64,000 nt of DNA. It comes from Paraphysomonas bandaiensis (Eukaryota; Chrysophyceae). The stretch lies in contig CBFFRP010000053.1 in the NCBI GenBank assembly GCA_965644295.1, positions 25,826 to 89,825 of the forward strand, given 5' to 3'. Below are positions 1-13,250 of this stretch, piece after piece. How positions within the stretch are numbered: position 1 is the stretch's first letter; every line of letters starts with the position of its first letter. Position numbers and translations under genes: made by a program. The notes under the pieces were generated by a model, which was not told the DNA's origin, did not search any database, and saw only the letters and a program-made list of their open reading frames with translations.

Positions 1-1
1 T

Positions 2-3000
2 TATATTGACTACCTCGGACAAGTCCATGGCGGATTGCCATTTGAAATTCAACCGTCAGTCAGAATAATAGACAGAGGGGGAAATACGATTAACAGTATT
101 AATACTGGTACAGTTGTAGTTGAACTAGTAAGACAGCCTGAATATGTGCAAACGCAATTGCTGCCAGCATCTAATTTGAATGCTGCATTTGAGGGCGGTG
201 TCGCAACATTTTCAGGGCTCTATATCAACGAAGCAGGCACTTCATATCAAATGGGATTCTCGACTGATATGGTGAGTTTGCTGCCTATCTATAATTTTGT
301 TGAATCGTTTAGTACCTTCTTCATCTAATTATTTTAGTGATGTACTCAAGTAACACACCTGATGCTAACACTAGGATCTTTGATCCTTTCTATCTTCATG
401 TGATGCTAATATAACTTACACAGGTATTAAATGGCACAAATACGGTTTATTCAGGAAATTTTACTGTAGCTGTGGGTGCTCCAGCTATGCTAACATTTGT
501 GGGCGATTTCGCTGCAGAACCTATTCAATCTGGAGAATTTTTTCCTAACCCCCCTATACTTCAAATAAGGGACGCTGGTGGAAATATGCTTGTCTTGGAC
601 AGTTGGTCGAAAGTACGAGTTAGTATAGAGGATAATGCAGCCAATAGTGTTCTAGCCCCTGTGGAACATACTACTACAATTGCTGATCGAGGTGTTGTTC
701 GTTTTTCAGCTATACGACTCGTAGGAGGCTATGCGACGGACTTTCGGTTGAAGTTTTCGTTATACAAATTCAATGCATTTACACTCAAGCATGATGTCAC
801 ACCTGTTGCAGAGGTTGTATCGGGTTTATTTGAAGTTGCATTAGGGCGACCCAGAAAAGTGTCTTCTGTTAAGCCGAGTGACTACTCGTGGGCTGGTAAT
901 CAACCTTTCGACCAACAGCCTGTTTTAGCACTGATGGACTACTCCAACAACGTGATAAAGGTAGATTCAAAAAGCAATATGACAGCCAATATTGTCTCGT
1001 CACTATCGGCGAATTTTAAACGACTGGTGGTTGATACTTCGAATGCAAATGCAACTGAAGTATTATCTGTGGAAGTCGATCTGTTAAACGGCACCTATGG
1101 AGCTGGCGAGCAGATTGATGTATACGTGGAATTCGAGTATGAAGTTTGGGTCAGCTTGTTTAATGTGTCGCTGCCTTTGGAGAACTCATCGCTGCCTTAC
1201 ATAACCCTTAACATCAATACAACAAGTGGATATGCTACTGCATCGCTCAATACTAAGTTCTCTTACGAGAAAACACGCTTCCTTGTTTTTACTTACATAG
1301 TACAGCCGATGGATGCAACTTTGTATGAATTGGGCCCGCTAAACACGTCAACGGCCTTTGTTGTCGTGACAAGTGACACTAGCATTATTGATGGCAATGG
1401 AAATACTGTAGTCGGCGAGCTCCCTTCTAGTCGTCCTGATTTTGGGAAACAAATCTATATTGATACCTCAACTCCTTATGTCGTTGGTCTTGAAAGTGAC
1501 ACGAGTAGCGGTGAATATGGATCAGGAGAAGAAATTTTTATACGTGTGACCTACAACTTCCCTGTTTATGTTACAGGAAGTCCATATTTGACTTTGGCGA
1601 TAACGAACAAATCTAACCCCGTGCAGGACACAACCCGTGACATACCATACTATGATCTCGATGATGACGATTACAGCGTTCTATTTTTGTACACTGTTGG
1701 TTTGGAGGATGACACAGTAGATCTCCAGCTTGCTAATAGCTCGATTCAAGTCGCATATGACAATGTATCCCAAATTTTGCGGCGATCAACATTTCCTATT
1801 ACACCTGTCAATTTTACTTTAAGTCCTCAACATATATCTGCCTTCGACAGTAACTATGATATTGTGATAGATACCACAGCTCCTAGATTAAATACGACCT
1901 ATGGACTGCAAACTACCACCCAGGACGGATGGTATTATCCTGGGGACGTAATCGATTTATCTATTTCGTTTGATAAAGAAGTTGCCCTTGGTCCAGGTAT
2001 TAGTATTGCTTTACTGCTTGATGTTGGAGGTACGAAGCAGGTTGGATCGGCGACTATTACAATGTTGGGGAGTGACAATAAAACTCTATATTTTGAATAT
2101 GTAGTTACTGAAGGTACAAATACGAGTGCATTGGATATTTTTCCTATCGATACAATGGCTATTCATGAATTTGGAGACAGAAACTACATACGGAGAAGGT
2201 CCACTATTCCGACCAAAGATGCCAATTTGAGCACGGCTGACATTGCCATACATCATGGTAATTCGCTTACTGGAAATCACGCGATTGGAGTGTTTGGTTT
2301 TCCTCCAGTCGTCACTGATGTTTCAGCTTATGCTCTCAATTCTACCGGTCAGAGTGTCATTACTATATATCCTGGTGACACAGTCTGGGTCAATATCACT
2401 TTCAATGCACCTGTTGTAGCCACCTGTGATCCTGTACTTGTCATTCAAACTACTACAACATTTCGAAATGCGGCACTTGTTGATGGTAATGAAACTTCAC
2501 GCTTGACATTTGCTTACATAGGCGAGTTGGGCGATGAAAGTCCCACTGGCTTTTATTATCGTCATCTCCCAAATGCCCTGTGCTCGGAAGAGACCTGTAG
2601 TGCCAATGCAAACCCATCATGTAAAATATATGCACACTCTATGGATCCATCAGTGGAGATCAAATATATTATGCCGTGGAGGGGTAGAAACAAGAAACTT
2701 GGTATGAGAGTTACTTCTGATATCGTTATTTCACCTTCCCACTCTATGGGAAATGAAAGAAATACAAGCGTTGTGTCTGCAGCAATTTTGCATAATGATG
2801 GAGAAGTTGGCACTGGAACACCAATTTATCTATCTCTGACATTCACAGATGACGTTTTTGTGACATCGAAAAAACCTTATTTGTATCTTAATACAGGACG
2901 TTTTGTGAACTATTTTGGAGGCAGTGGTACCAAAACTTTGTCGTTCTTGTATTACGTTAATGATGGGGATGATGTGAATCATTTAGATGTTGCGAACGTT

Positions 3001-6000
3001 CCTGGTACGTCCTCTACCGTGGCATGTAACAACACATGCTCACTAGTGAACCGACTTGGGGAGATCGTTAATACCACAACAATTGGAATAGCTGTCAGCG
3101 AAAATGTTTCTATTGATACCTCACAGCCTGTGGTGGTTGATGTGTGGTCAAATTCTACAACTTCACCATACGACTCGTGGTATGCTGCGGGACAGTCTAT
3201 CTTTATCTTTGTTGAATTCGACAAGCCAGTATATGTTACAACCGATGCAATTGCCCCTCAGCTTAGAATGCAGCTTAACACGAATGAAAATAGGTATGCA
3301 TTGTTCTCACGTGAGAATAGTTCCGATTTTGTGTTGGCATTTGAGCTCATCGTTGAATATGGTGATTATACTGAGAATCTGGAGTACGATGGTGTGGATG
3401 CTTTGGTTACTCCCCATGCACTGTCTAAAATTTTTCGAGCCGCTCCCTATGTGCATACGGAAGTGAACTATACGTTGCCTGCGCCTGTCCCATTAGCACC
3501 TGGGGGTCACACTATTTCCATTAACGCTAGCACTGTGCCCTCTGTAGTGGAAGTTACGTCCACATCACCCGATGGTCGGTATGCTACTGGAGATGTAATT
3601 GATATTTATGTCCACTTCACACACTATGTTGTGGTAGAGGGAAACCCGTATATAAATTTAAATTTTGGAGATCACGTTGGTCGGGCCTACTACTCAACTC
3701 GAGATGGAACTGATGCATCTAAAGATATTCTATTTCAATACACGGTTGCAAGTGGAGATTATTCTCATGACTTAGACTATGTGGATGTTTTTTCCCTTCG
3801 TCGAGCGTATACACCAGTAGCCGACTTGGGAAGCATTTTGCAGGCCTCTACTAATCCTATAGTAAATTCATCGCTTACACTGCCTAAGCAGGGCACGGAA
3901 GGTTCACTGTCTTTTAATTCTGATATTATTGTTGATGGCCGCCAGCCTTACATGACGAGTTTGTCATTTGTAAACCCTGCTGAAACGATTTACGAAGTTA
4001 GAGACGTCATTCAAATTGAAATGAACTTTTCCGCGCCTGTGTTTGTGGAAGGAACTCCATATATTGTTCTTGAGACAGGAACGCATAACAGGTTTGCCTA
4101 TTATGTGTCAGGCACGAACTCGTCATCGTTGTTGTTTGAGTATGCCCCACAACCTGGTGATATGACCAATAAGCTAGACTACGCTTTTGACCGTGTAGCG
4201 ATTCGTTCGTGTGCTGAATCTTTCAATGTGAGGGGTGAAGATGGAAAAGGTGCAATATTAGCTCACTCTGAGAATCCTACTCAAGAAGCCCATATTCACT
4301 TAAATCCTCTTCGTGGTGTCTTGATGGGCACTACTACTGTCCCTGCTCTGAGTGGAATATATTACTATTCTAATCTTACTCTGAATAAGCAAGGACCAGA
4401 CTATGAAATTCGCTATACCTCGACTCCAGAAGCTGAAAACCACACCGTGTTGTCAACAACTGAACCACTTTTCAATTCATTCTCGAATGAATATGAATTG
4501 CGACCAATGGCCATGGAGTCTGGAGATCGAGTTGGATGGTCAGTTGCGACTGATGGGGAAGTATCTGTACTTGGTGCGCCTTTCACCAATTTGATTGTAA
4601 AAGATGTACAAACAGTTACAACAGGAGTTAGTCACGGGACAAAACTCTCGGCAGTTCAAGAAGTACAGCTGCTTCGAGTGGAGGTGGATCGTGCCCCTGA
4701 GATTCAGAGTTTCTATACCACTGCGGACGTGTACCAGACTGTAGATGGAACATTTACCATAAATTACGGCTTACTAGGTCCAACGAGACCGATCCCTGCC
4801 AACGCTAATGCTGAAATGATAGAAGTGGCGTTGATGACAGATATACCCAAACTTGGAGTTGTGTCGGTGTCTCGGATTCCCTATATATACTGCGCCTGTT
4901 ATAATGCCTTCACCTGGAACATAACGTTCCATGACTTAGATAGAGGCGTCGTCCACCCATTGGTTTTTGATGGCTCAGGATTAACTGGAGGAGGGGTGGC
5001 AATTCATGGCCCAACAACAGTGCAAAACTCATCATATATTGGTGGAACATTTACGCTGTTATCTGACGACGACAAGGAAACTGATCCAATTTCTTTTGAC
5101 GTTGACGATGATGGTCTGATTGAAGCATTGGCAAGCATAGATATTGAAGCTGTTGAGGTTCAAATCAGCCCGACGAACACTGCGGGTAGTCGAACTTGGA
5201 CAATCACGTTCGGCGCGGTTAATGGTTCATATGAGATACCTACATTGAGAAGTAATGCCAGTGGAATAACTGGTGGTGAGGCAACAGTATGGCATACAAC
5301 TGCCAGACCAGGCCGACATGGACCACCGACTGATGATAGTATCAGTGGTATATCGGGATATTTTATGCTTGAGTGGAGAGGAAATGTTACGGATAAGATA
5401 ATGTATAATGCGAGTGCAGATTTTATGGAATCTGCTTTAGAAGCACTCCCGAATATAGAAGATGTCTCTGTTGAACGAATGGTTTCTTCCGATAAAGTAG
5501 GATATACTTGGAAGATTACTCTGAATCGAGTGTACTATAACACTCCACGAGGATACGAACTTGATGACCACGGACCTTTTGATGCTATAATTGCTCATAA
5601 TCATCTCATTGGAACTAACACCTCCATTACCATTGGGAGTAAAAGTAACAGTGTGGTTAGGCTCTATGGTGAGGAGGTGCGTGGGCTTTATGGTAATCAA
5701 TCCGGTGCTGTTTATGTGTTCCAACGAGAGATAGATGATGCCGACTGTTGGATTGAAACTAGTACAATTACTGCAAATGACACAGATTCGTCAGATCAAT
5801 TTGGCAGCAGTGTGTCTATTTACGGTGACTATATCGCAATAGGTGCTGTAGGAGCAGAAACTATTGGTGTCCCTGAAATTCAATCAATATTTTGCTCTGC
5901 GGAAGCAGGTTTCTTTCAATTGGGGTTTCGTGGATGGACAACAAGTGCTATTCCGCATAATGTCACTCGAGATGATTTGATTTATGCCATCCAAGGCGAT

Positions 6001-9000
6001 ATCGGATCTATGCACTCCATTTCTATTGCTGATTGGGGTGTTGGTGGGTTGTGTGACAACAACACTGCTGTTATTACATTTCATTCTCCAACCGATGGTC
6101 ACGCTGTTATGTTTGGCGAGGACACCGGAGCTGATCTAGAACTGCTTGAGGTGACCGCCCAATCATTAACCAATTCAACTGGCAATGCTGGTACAATTGA
6201 AATCAATGAAATTCAAGCTGGAACTCGAAGTGCTCATGGGGAAAATGCTGATGGATTGCAGACTGGATCGGCCTACGTGTTCAGGGCGGTCGCGGATTGC
6301 TATGATTACGAACTTGTCCAGTTTTGCAATCGTAAGAAATGGGTTCAAGAAGCTCAATTCTTTCCGACGGAGCCACTTGGACACGAGAAGTTTGGTGCGT
6401 CCATATCTGCTTATGCAGACAGGATTGCTGTTGGTGCACCTGGAACCCTTGGAGGCGAAGGAGCTGTCTATGTCTACGAATACAAGTACGACATAGATTC
6501 GTGGTTTCGCGTTGGAAAATACACAGCCAGCGTATGGGTTCCTGAGTTGAACGACGAATTTGGATATGACGTTGCATTGCTGGATGATACACTCGTTGTT
6601 GGTACTCCTGGAAGGAATAATAATACTGGTATCGTATTTATATTTCGCTATGCTAGAGGAGTATTTGTAGCCACTCAAGAGTTATATCTTCCGCCTGATT
6701 TGTATCGCACTGAAGAAGGAGATCGCTTTGGATGTAGTGTTGCCATAGATGGGGACCTCATTGTTGTTGGTGCCTGTGGATATGATGATTCGACAATATA
6801 TCTTGGTCAGAATCCGAGTAAAGTCGAACCAGATACAGGTGCTGCATTCGTCTTCAGGCGAGAGAGTAAGGCAACTGATTTTGAATTTGACCAGCAGCTA
6901 ATACCGTCCAACGTTCGTCGTTTGGACAGGTTTGGACATGATGTCTCAATTCATAAAAACACTATTGTCGTCAGTGCTGTGGAAAATATGTTGGAAGGTC
7001 TCGTGCCGTCTCGACCGATCATGGAAGTCAAAACTAGTGCGGACTACAATCAAGAACCGTGTGGCAATTATTTTCAATTAAAATGGGTCAGTACTAATGA
7101 AACTGGCGAATGGGAACAGCGAACAACCCGATTAATTAAGAAAGATGCGTCAGATCTAGAGTTGCGGCTTATCCTGGAGGAAGATTTAGGAACCGGACCA
7201 CTTAGTGTTGTACGCTCTTTCAAGGATATATATGATGGTGGGTACGTCTGGACAGTAACGTTCCTTAGTGAATCGGTAAACGATGTGGCTCCTTTGGAAC
7301 CTGTAAATGATGGAACATTAACAGGAACGAACGCTAAAGTAACCGTCACAGTTATTAACGACACTCCCCCAATTAAGCGTGGGAATGCTCACATTTTTAC
7401 ACGGGAGAGTCCACGTGACATAGATTTTGAGGAGCAGGTTTATTTGTTTCCATTTAAGTATCAGCGTATTGATCGTTGTGGATGGGCTGTGTCGATTCGA
7501 GATGATTATGTGCTCATGGGTTGTCCAAACCGAGACTTCTTCATACCAAATCAAAACAGTGGAGCAGGGTATATGTTCAAGTTAGACTTTTTGAATCTAG
7601 AATTTGCGGATTTTGAGCCAACGGTTGTGGAAGGTAACGAATTAGGTATAGAAGTGGTACCCAATGAGCGTGAATCAATGGTTGATGATGTGCTGTACTT
7701 CATTGCCACGCTTGATCGAAATGCCTTTTCTCGTCGACAGACGCTCATTTCTAACCTCTACGGATTGCAGAAACGAAAAGAAGTATTTGAATTCGGGAGA
7801 ACAGCAGTTGATATTTCAGACACAGCTGGTACTGCTATGGCTCGATCCCAGTATTATGGATCCACACAACGAGAGCATGTGTGGGTTGATGGTGTGTATG
7901 ACTTCAGAGGGCTATCTGATTATGTTCCAATCGACGTGCCACGTGCCTATTTGCTGGAATATTCAAACGACACCGAATACGTTACAACAACTCCAGATAC
8001 AATACTTGAAAATTTGGACGAGACATTTACAATGATTCTGCACGCTCCAGGCTATTGGCCGAGTATTCTCGGCAGACTCACATCTTTGGCTACCATTGAG
8101 GACGATTGGGATGGGTACGTTGATGTGAATGGTACGACGTATTTTCAATACGACAAACTGTACGGTGATGTTGATGTTGATGGATGTGAAATCGGCATAT
8201 CTATGGATATCGAGAGCGATATTGATGTGGTTGTCAGTGGTTGCCCTCGCAGTACTGTTGATGGAGTGGAGAATGCTGGTAGTGTGTTCTTATACAAACA
8301 GGTACTTGGGCACTGGGCAAGGTTGGCAACGATTGTTTCGCCATCACCATATGAGGGTGGGTTATTTGGAGATGCGGTTGCCATAGACACGGCATACGGG
8401 CGGAATACCTCCACAGTAGTGGTCGGTGAACCTGGTATATTTGCGGCTCATGTATTTGTATCGTCACACCCAAATACTAATTGGACATACGATACGAATC
8501 TTACCGTCGATGTTGAGTTAGTTGTTCAACACAGGTTCGCTGTACAAGGAACTCTTGATTTGTATGGTGATATTGTGTTGATCGGTGCACCAGGCATAGA
8601 AACGATGTTTTTGTTTACTCGCCGGTTCGATCTCAACACATCCAGTTGGGTTTGGAGCAGTGCAAAGGCTATTCAATCAGCTGATTACGATTATGATCTG
8701 GTGTTCTCTACAATTTTTCTGCATCGACAAGAATTTGGAACTTCAGTATCAATCTCGGAGAGAACCATTGCAGTCGGATCCCCTTTTGCGGATTACGATA
8801 AAATTGGTTCTGATAATATTGAAGTTGATTGGTTTACGGAGGGAACGGACATTCATGGTATGAGTCGGGGTAAGGTTTATTTGTTCACAAGTGAACCTGC
8901 TGTTCAAAATATTACCATATACTCATATCACCAAATAAGTGTTGGGACATTTAAGTTATCTCTATCGTACCGTGGAATAACTACTAATTCGAGTCAAATA

Positions 9001-11245
9001 CCTTTCAACGAAACCGCTGAAAGTCTTAAATATATCTTGGAAGAGTTAGAGAATATTGACTTAATTACTACATCCAAAGATGAAGGGCGCACGCATGATT
9101 TTGCTCAAGGTGACTACGGTTACTATTACTCCTGGCAAGTGACATTTTTATCGGAGTATCAGGACCCCCCACTTCTGGTTCCACAGTTCAATGACACCGG
9201 CTGTGAGGATTGTGAGCGTTTTGATGTGAATTACGATAACTCGTCCTTTCGTATTGTGGTTACTCAAGTACGCCAGTATGAAGACTGGAAGCGAAGCCAT
9301 GAGTTATCTGCTAGGGATCAGCGGCGGGGCGATCGGTTTGGCACTTCTGTGGTTGTTGATGGTGATACCATAGCGGTTGGTGCGGTTCATTCTGCAGCTG
9401 TTGTGACAACGACGTGGGATTTTGAGGCCGGAGTTTTGCAAGGCTGGACGACCACAGGAACTGCTTTTGATTTTCAGCCGACGTATGGTGATAACTCATA
9501 CTACCATGCTATATATCGGGAAAAAACAGATAATATATATAACAAACGCGGTCGCCCAATGCGATCGCAATTGCGTGGTAGATACTATGTGGGCACATAC
9601 GAAAAACGCCCTGGAGATTCCACCGATTATCGCGCTGCCGATCCCAATTATCCACAAGGTAATGTCCAAGGTGACAATCCTGTAGGAACCATGGAGAGCC
9701 AGGTGTTTATTATCCGAGGAGAAAAAATTTCTTTCCTTGTGGGTGGGGGGTGTGATTCGAATCTGGAGTATGTAGAACTTGTAGTGGATGGAGTGAGTGT
9801 GGCAAGAGAGACTGGACAATGTTCTGAGTCCATGAGACGCGTATATTTCGACGTCTCTTTATTTCATTTGCGCTCTGCATATATTAAAGTAGTTGATGCA
9901 GGTCGTGGTCCGTGGGGACATATTAGCGTTGATGACTTCCGGTTCGACTGGGACATTAAAGGGGGGCTTGTCAATGATACCATGACGGGAAATGTTCGCG
10001 ATATATTCGGAGGACAAGTGGAAACATCGCGTTCTGGAGCTGTCCATGTATTCCATCGTCATAACTCACAGTCTGCTGATGGCATGGACGTCACAAGTAA
10101 CTGTACTGGACTAAAATCTGATTGCATATGGTCTGAAGTCGCCAAGTTAACTGCGTCCGATAAGCGACCCAGTGATCGGTTTGGATCAAGTGTGGCATTG
10201 AATGAGAAGAGTGGCGTCATTGCTGTTGGTGCACCATACACTTCTCTGACTGGTTTTTATAAGGAAACTCCGAGCCTACACCCACATATAGAAGGTGATA
10301 TCAGTACTACTTACGGATTACACTTTCCTGTATTGAGTCAAAACGAAACTTTATTTATGCACAGAAATACATATACTTCACAGCCTTCTGGATCTTACGG
10401 AGTCATGTACTTGCGCAACCAGTCTGGTATTTTTCCTGATGTTAAAGCTTACGAAGAAACCGGAGCTGTTTATGTGTACACTGTCAGACATGCTGTCATC
10501 GACCACCGAGATGTTATTTCCGTATCAGATAACTGGAAAACCACAGAAACGGCCAAAATACAACCACCAGATGGATTTGCAAGAGACCACTTTGGTATCT
10601 CGGTGGTCTTAAGTGGAAGTCTTTTGGCCATCGGGTCACATGGCAACGATGGTCAAGATCTGGACACTGGGGCAATATATCTATATCGCGCTGGGTTTGC
10701 TGCTGTTTCATTTTCAGAGGTATGAGGTTTCGTGTGTATTGCGTTTCCGTGTCATTTACCATACATCTTTGTTTGGCTGTTTACAGGCTGTATTCAAAGT
10801 ATTTGAAAGCTTCGATCGTCAATATGTCACGGTTACAATTCTGCGGGATACGTCGGTTTACGATGATGTCCTTGTGCTTGAGTACTCCACGTCCGATTTA
10901 ACTGCTGAAGGTGTAGATAGTAATAAGTATGAAGAATGCCTTCGACTTCCACCTATGCAACGAGGCCCTGCGAAGTGTGGAGATTACGAACAGACATCCG
11001 GGGAAATGACTATTGCCGCTGGGGATGACAGAGGAACTTTCACGGTTGGCCTGGTGGACGATTTATGCAAAGAGAAGTTCGTCGAGTTTATTCAGGTGCT
11101 GTGAACAGTTTTAGAGAGTTAGCAGTTTTACGCATTTGTGCAGGTCACCATTTCTGTCCCCGGATCAGCGGCACTTCAAGGAGAATTAATGTCAGCGAAA
11201 ATACGAATAGATGATGATGATTTCTTTGGAGAACAATATTGTTAA
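2..11245 (+). CDS. Giant FG-GAP / Ig-like / Calx-beta surface protein (5' end outside window)
   Basis: Exons are 2-271, 424-10719, 10787-11095 and 11144-11245. All junctions are GT-AG and phase 0, giving 3658 residues, and the reading frame is already open at the window edge. In order: about 8 Ig-like repeats (about 1080-4200) of the type with GD-hydrophobic, 'V.F..PV.V.G.PY..L' and 'F.Y.V..GD....LDY' motifs, as in bacterial and algal adhesins. From about 4520 come about 13 FG-GAP beta-propeller motifs such as FGASISAYADRIAVGAP (near 6392) and FGYDVALLDDTLVVGTPG. Six modules are interleaved with them that read G-x-F-x-L ... ALExLPxI ... Y-x-W-x-[IV]-T-F. A carbohydrate-binding-like module lies at about 9410-9960 and Calx-beta-like domains at about 7605-8100 and 10700-11230. 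Many N-glycosylation sequons suggest secretion. No transmembrane segment is seen before the stop. The likely role is cell-surface adhesion or matrix (inference); substrate unknown. Confidence 0.85.
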
Positions 11246-11629
11246 TAGTGTCTTATTTCTAGCGTAGTGTAGTTGTGTGTGTTCAGTTCCTGGTTATATA
11301 TCCGTACCGTCAATAATATACGTTATAATTTACTGAAGTGATGTACTATGCGGAAATTGTTTGAAAATGATATGTTAAATATATATCCAGTGGGAAATCC
11401 TGAAATTTGGGTGAATCATGCAAATAGTGTATAGATATCGAGTAAAACAAGAATTAAGCTGGGTTGAATACCCTTTAAGGTTGTGAGATGTACGATATGC
11501 CAAGCATGGAGAGAAATATATTTTTCCAGTACATGAAGTATAAAAACTCCTCAGTAACGTACCACGATACATTTCTTGTTCAACGCATGTAAAAAACTAA
11601 GAGCATCATCTGCATTTCATACAAAGTAC
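11246..11629. other. Intergenic, nothing recognised
   Basis: AT-rich spacer between the stop of the FG-GAP gene and the first retroelement copy. No ORF, RNA gene or repeat was recognised, apart from the 10-bp target duplication at its right edge (11620-11629). Confidence 0.6.
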
Positions 11630-12142
11630 TATATATTGAAAGTCCTATTATTAGCAATAAGCGTTAAAAACCTGCACCAACGTTGTAGCTAGATGCATGC
11701 TAGACAAACTAGTTAGACCTCTACCTATAACTAATCAGTACACACTTTTTTTATCCTACTATTTAACGCTACGGAAGCTGCTTGTGCGTCGCCGCAAGCA
11801 CCAAGGTGCGACCACTTCCGCTCTGAGTTCTTAAGGTGAACATCCCGAATGCTTGACTTCAGCAGGCAGCCATATATCCCGGTTACCCTTCAGGTGGGCC
11901 CTGTCCCGGATGCCCTTGAGGTGGTCCCATTCCCGGATGCCTGTTTATTCGTCAGGGCCCAAAGACGTCTACACAAGTGACATTTATAGGAGTCCCTTGT
12001 ACCACACAAGCATTCGGCTATGAGTAGGAGAAGAATATCTGTTAACTATGTTTGCGGCTTACATTAGCTTCCCAGAGAGAATCTCTCCGGTACTTATCCC
12101 CCAGAACACCACGAAAAGTTGCGAGTCCGACTTTGTTAAGGG
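11630..12142 (-). mobile_element. SINE-like retroelement, full-length copy
   Basis: A 513-bp unit lies between two copies of TACAAAGTAC (11620-11629 and 12143-12152), a 10-bp target-site duplication. Read on the minus strand it begins with a CCCT(T/C)AACAAAGTCGGA start, passes through a body with repeated CCCGGATGC motifs, and ends in a tail of about 190 bp (11630-11822). That tail also ends the copies near 13198, 35504, 48795 and 58637. A second full-length copy with the same body is at 35504-36015. There is no coding capacity. Variable-length target duplications point to target-primed retrotransposition. No tRNA, 5S or 7SL head was recognised, so 'SINE-like' describes behaviour and not ancestry. 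Confidence 0.7.
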
Positions 12143-12290
12143 TACAAAGTACAATCTTGTTTTATATGTGATTAAAAATCATATTTACTACGTACAACGA
12201 GAAGCACTTTTTTCGCAAACTTGGTACCGGGTACACACAATCAACACCATTTCTCTGTTCACAACAATGACTCTCCTCCGACGAAAGAAA

Positions 12291-13198
12291 AACACCACCT
12301 TGGAGTTCCGCCATTCTTAAGAAACTTTCCCGCAGATCCTGGAGTACCTTACTTCCGCAGGTTGAACGATTATGGACAGAAACTATCGCCGAGGCTCAAA
12401 TGGAAAGCATCTTTGGAACACAGTACAATTGCTCCCTCAATTTGCGTGGACTATACGTGCCATTGATAAAGCAGTTGTTACCCTCCTTTAACCGCTTTAC
12501 GCTGCAGCAAACAAATGCTCCAAGATCGTAGTGGGCGTTATGCTGTCAACCTAAGGGGCCACATCGATTCCTCCCTTGACCGCGTCAGCGACGTGCACAC
12601 ACACGAAGCAGAGCATGATGGAGTCGGCTGTTTTCCCCCAAAATGCGGCAATACACGATTTAAATCGAGCATCACCCAGCGGAAGCAACGGGTTCTACGC
12701 ATACTAAGTGTAAAGCGGAGACCTAACGAGCCCCTCCGGTCGTCTTCCTCTTCCACCACCCCCGCATCAGCAGAGAAGCTACGATGCCAACTCGGCTACT
12801 TCTCTGCCTCAGGCCTAACTCGCAGCTGAAGCCATTCAAAGACACGCAGCGGCCCCAACATACCCCCCTCTCCATGTATCTTACGTTAAGGACACTTGAC
12901 TCACTGCCTTCTCCATAAAGTCCTGAGGAGCCCTATCCTAAGGGGCATCCCCCTGACTGATCCTTCTGTATTTCAAGGGGACTAACATCCACAGAGAGCT
13001 TCTCCCTCACACAAGAACGGAAGTGGTTGCACCTTGGTTCTTGCGGCGACGCCCAAGCAGCTTCTGTAGCGTTACATAGTAGGATTTGAAAATTTGTGCT
13101 AGTTAGTTACAGGTAGGCGTCTATCTAGCTTGACTAGTCATCATCTAACTACTAATCTGGTGTTGGTTCTTAACGCCTACTGCAAATAATAAGAATTT
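12291..13198 (+). mobile_element. Retroelement copy with the shared 3' tail, opposite orientation
   Basis: The last 185 bp or so (13013-13198) match the tail of the SINE-like element at 11630-11822, inverted. The body between differs from both the SINE-like unit and the 47-kb and 58-kb copies. A direct repeat of about 50 bp with a few mismatches flanks the unit (about 12240-12290 and 13199-13250, both containing ACAATGACTCTCCTCCGACG). This could be a long target duplication or part of an older repeat. Short ORFs inside (for example 12515-12829) look like chance. The left boundary is inferred only from the flanking repeat. Confidence 0.5.
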
Positions 13199-13250
13199 CA
13201 CAACACCTTTTCTCTGTTCTCAACAATGACTCTCCTCCGACGAAAAAAAC

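Noticed and set aside
6175-6678. Antisense ORF of 167 codons within the FG-GAP gene, and similar antisense frames throughout large genes
   Set aside because: Shadow frames opposite strong coding sequence, with no domain or composition support.
12515-12829. ORF of 104 codons in the 12-13-kb retroelement
   Set aside because: No recognisable motif, not shared with other copies, and within chance length for this more GC-rich stretch.
11630-13198. A single DNA transposon with 190-bp terminal inverted repeats
   Set aside because: The left unit alone is bounded by its own 10-bp target duplication (11620-11629/12143-12152), so the inverted tails belong to two separate retroelement insertions.
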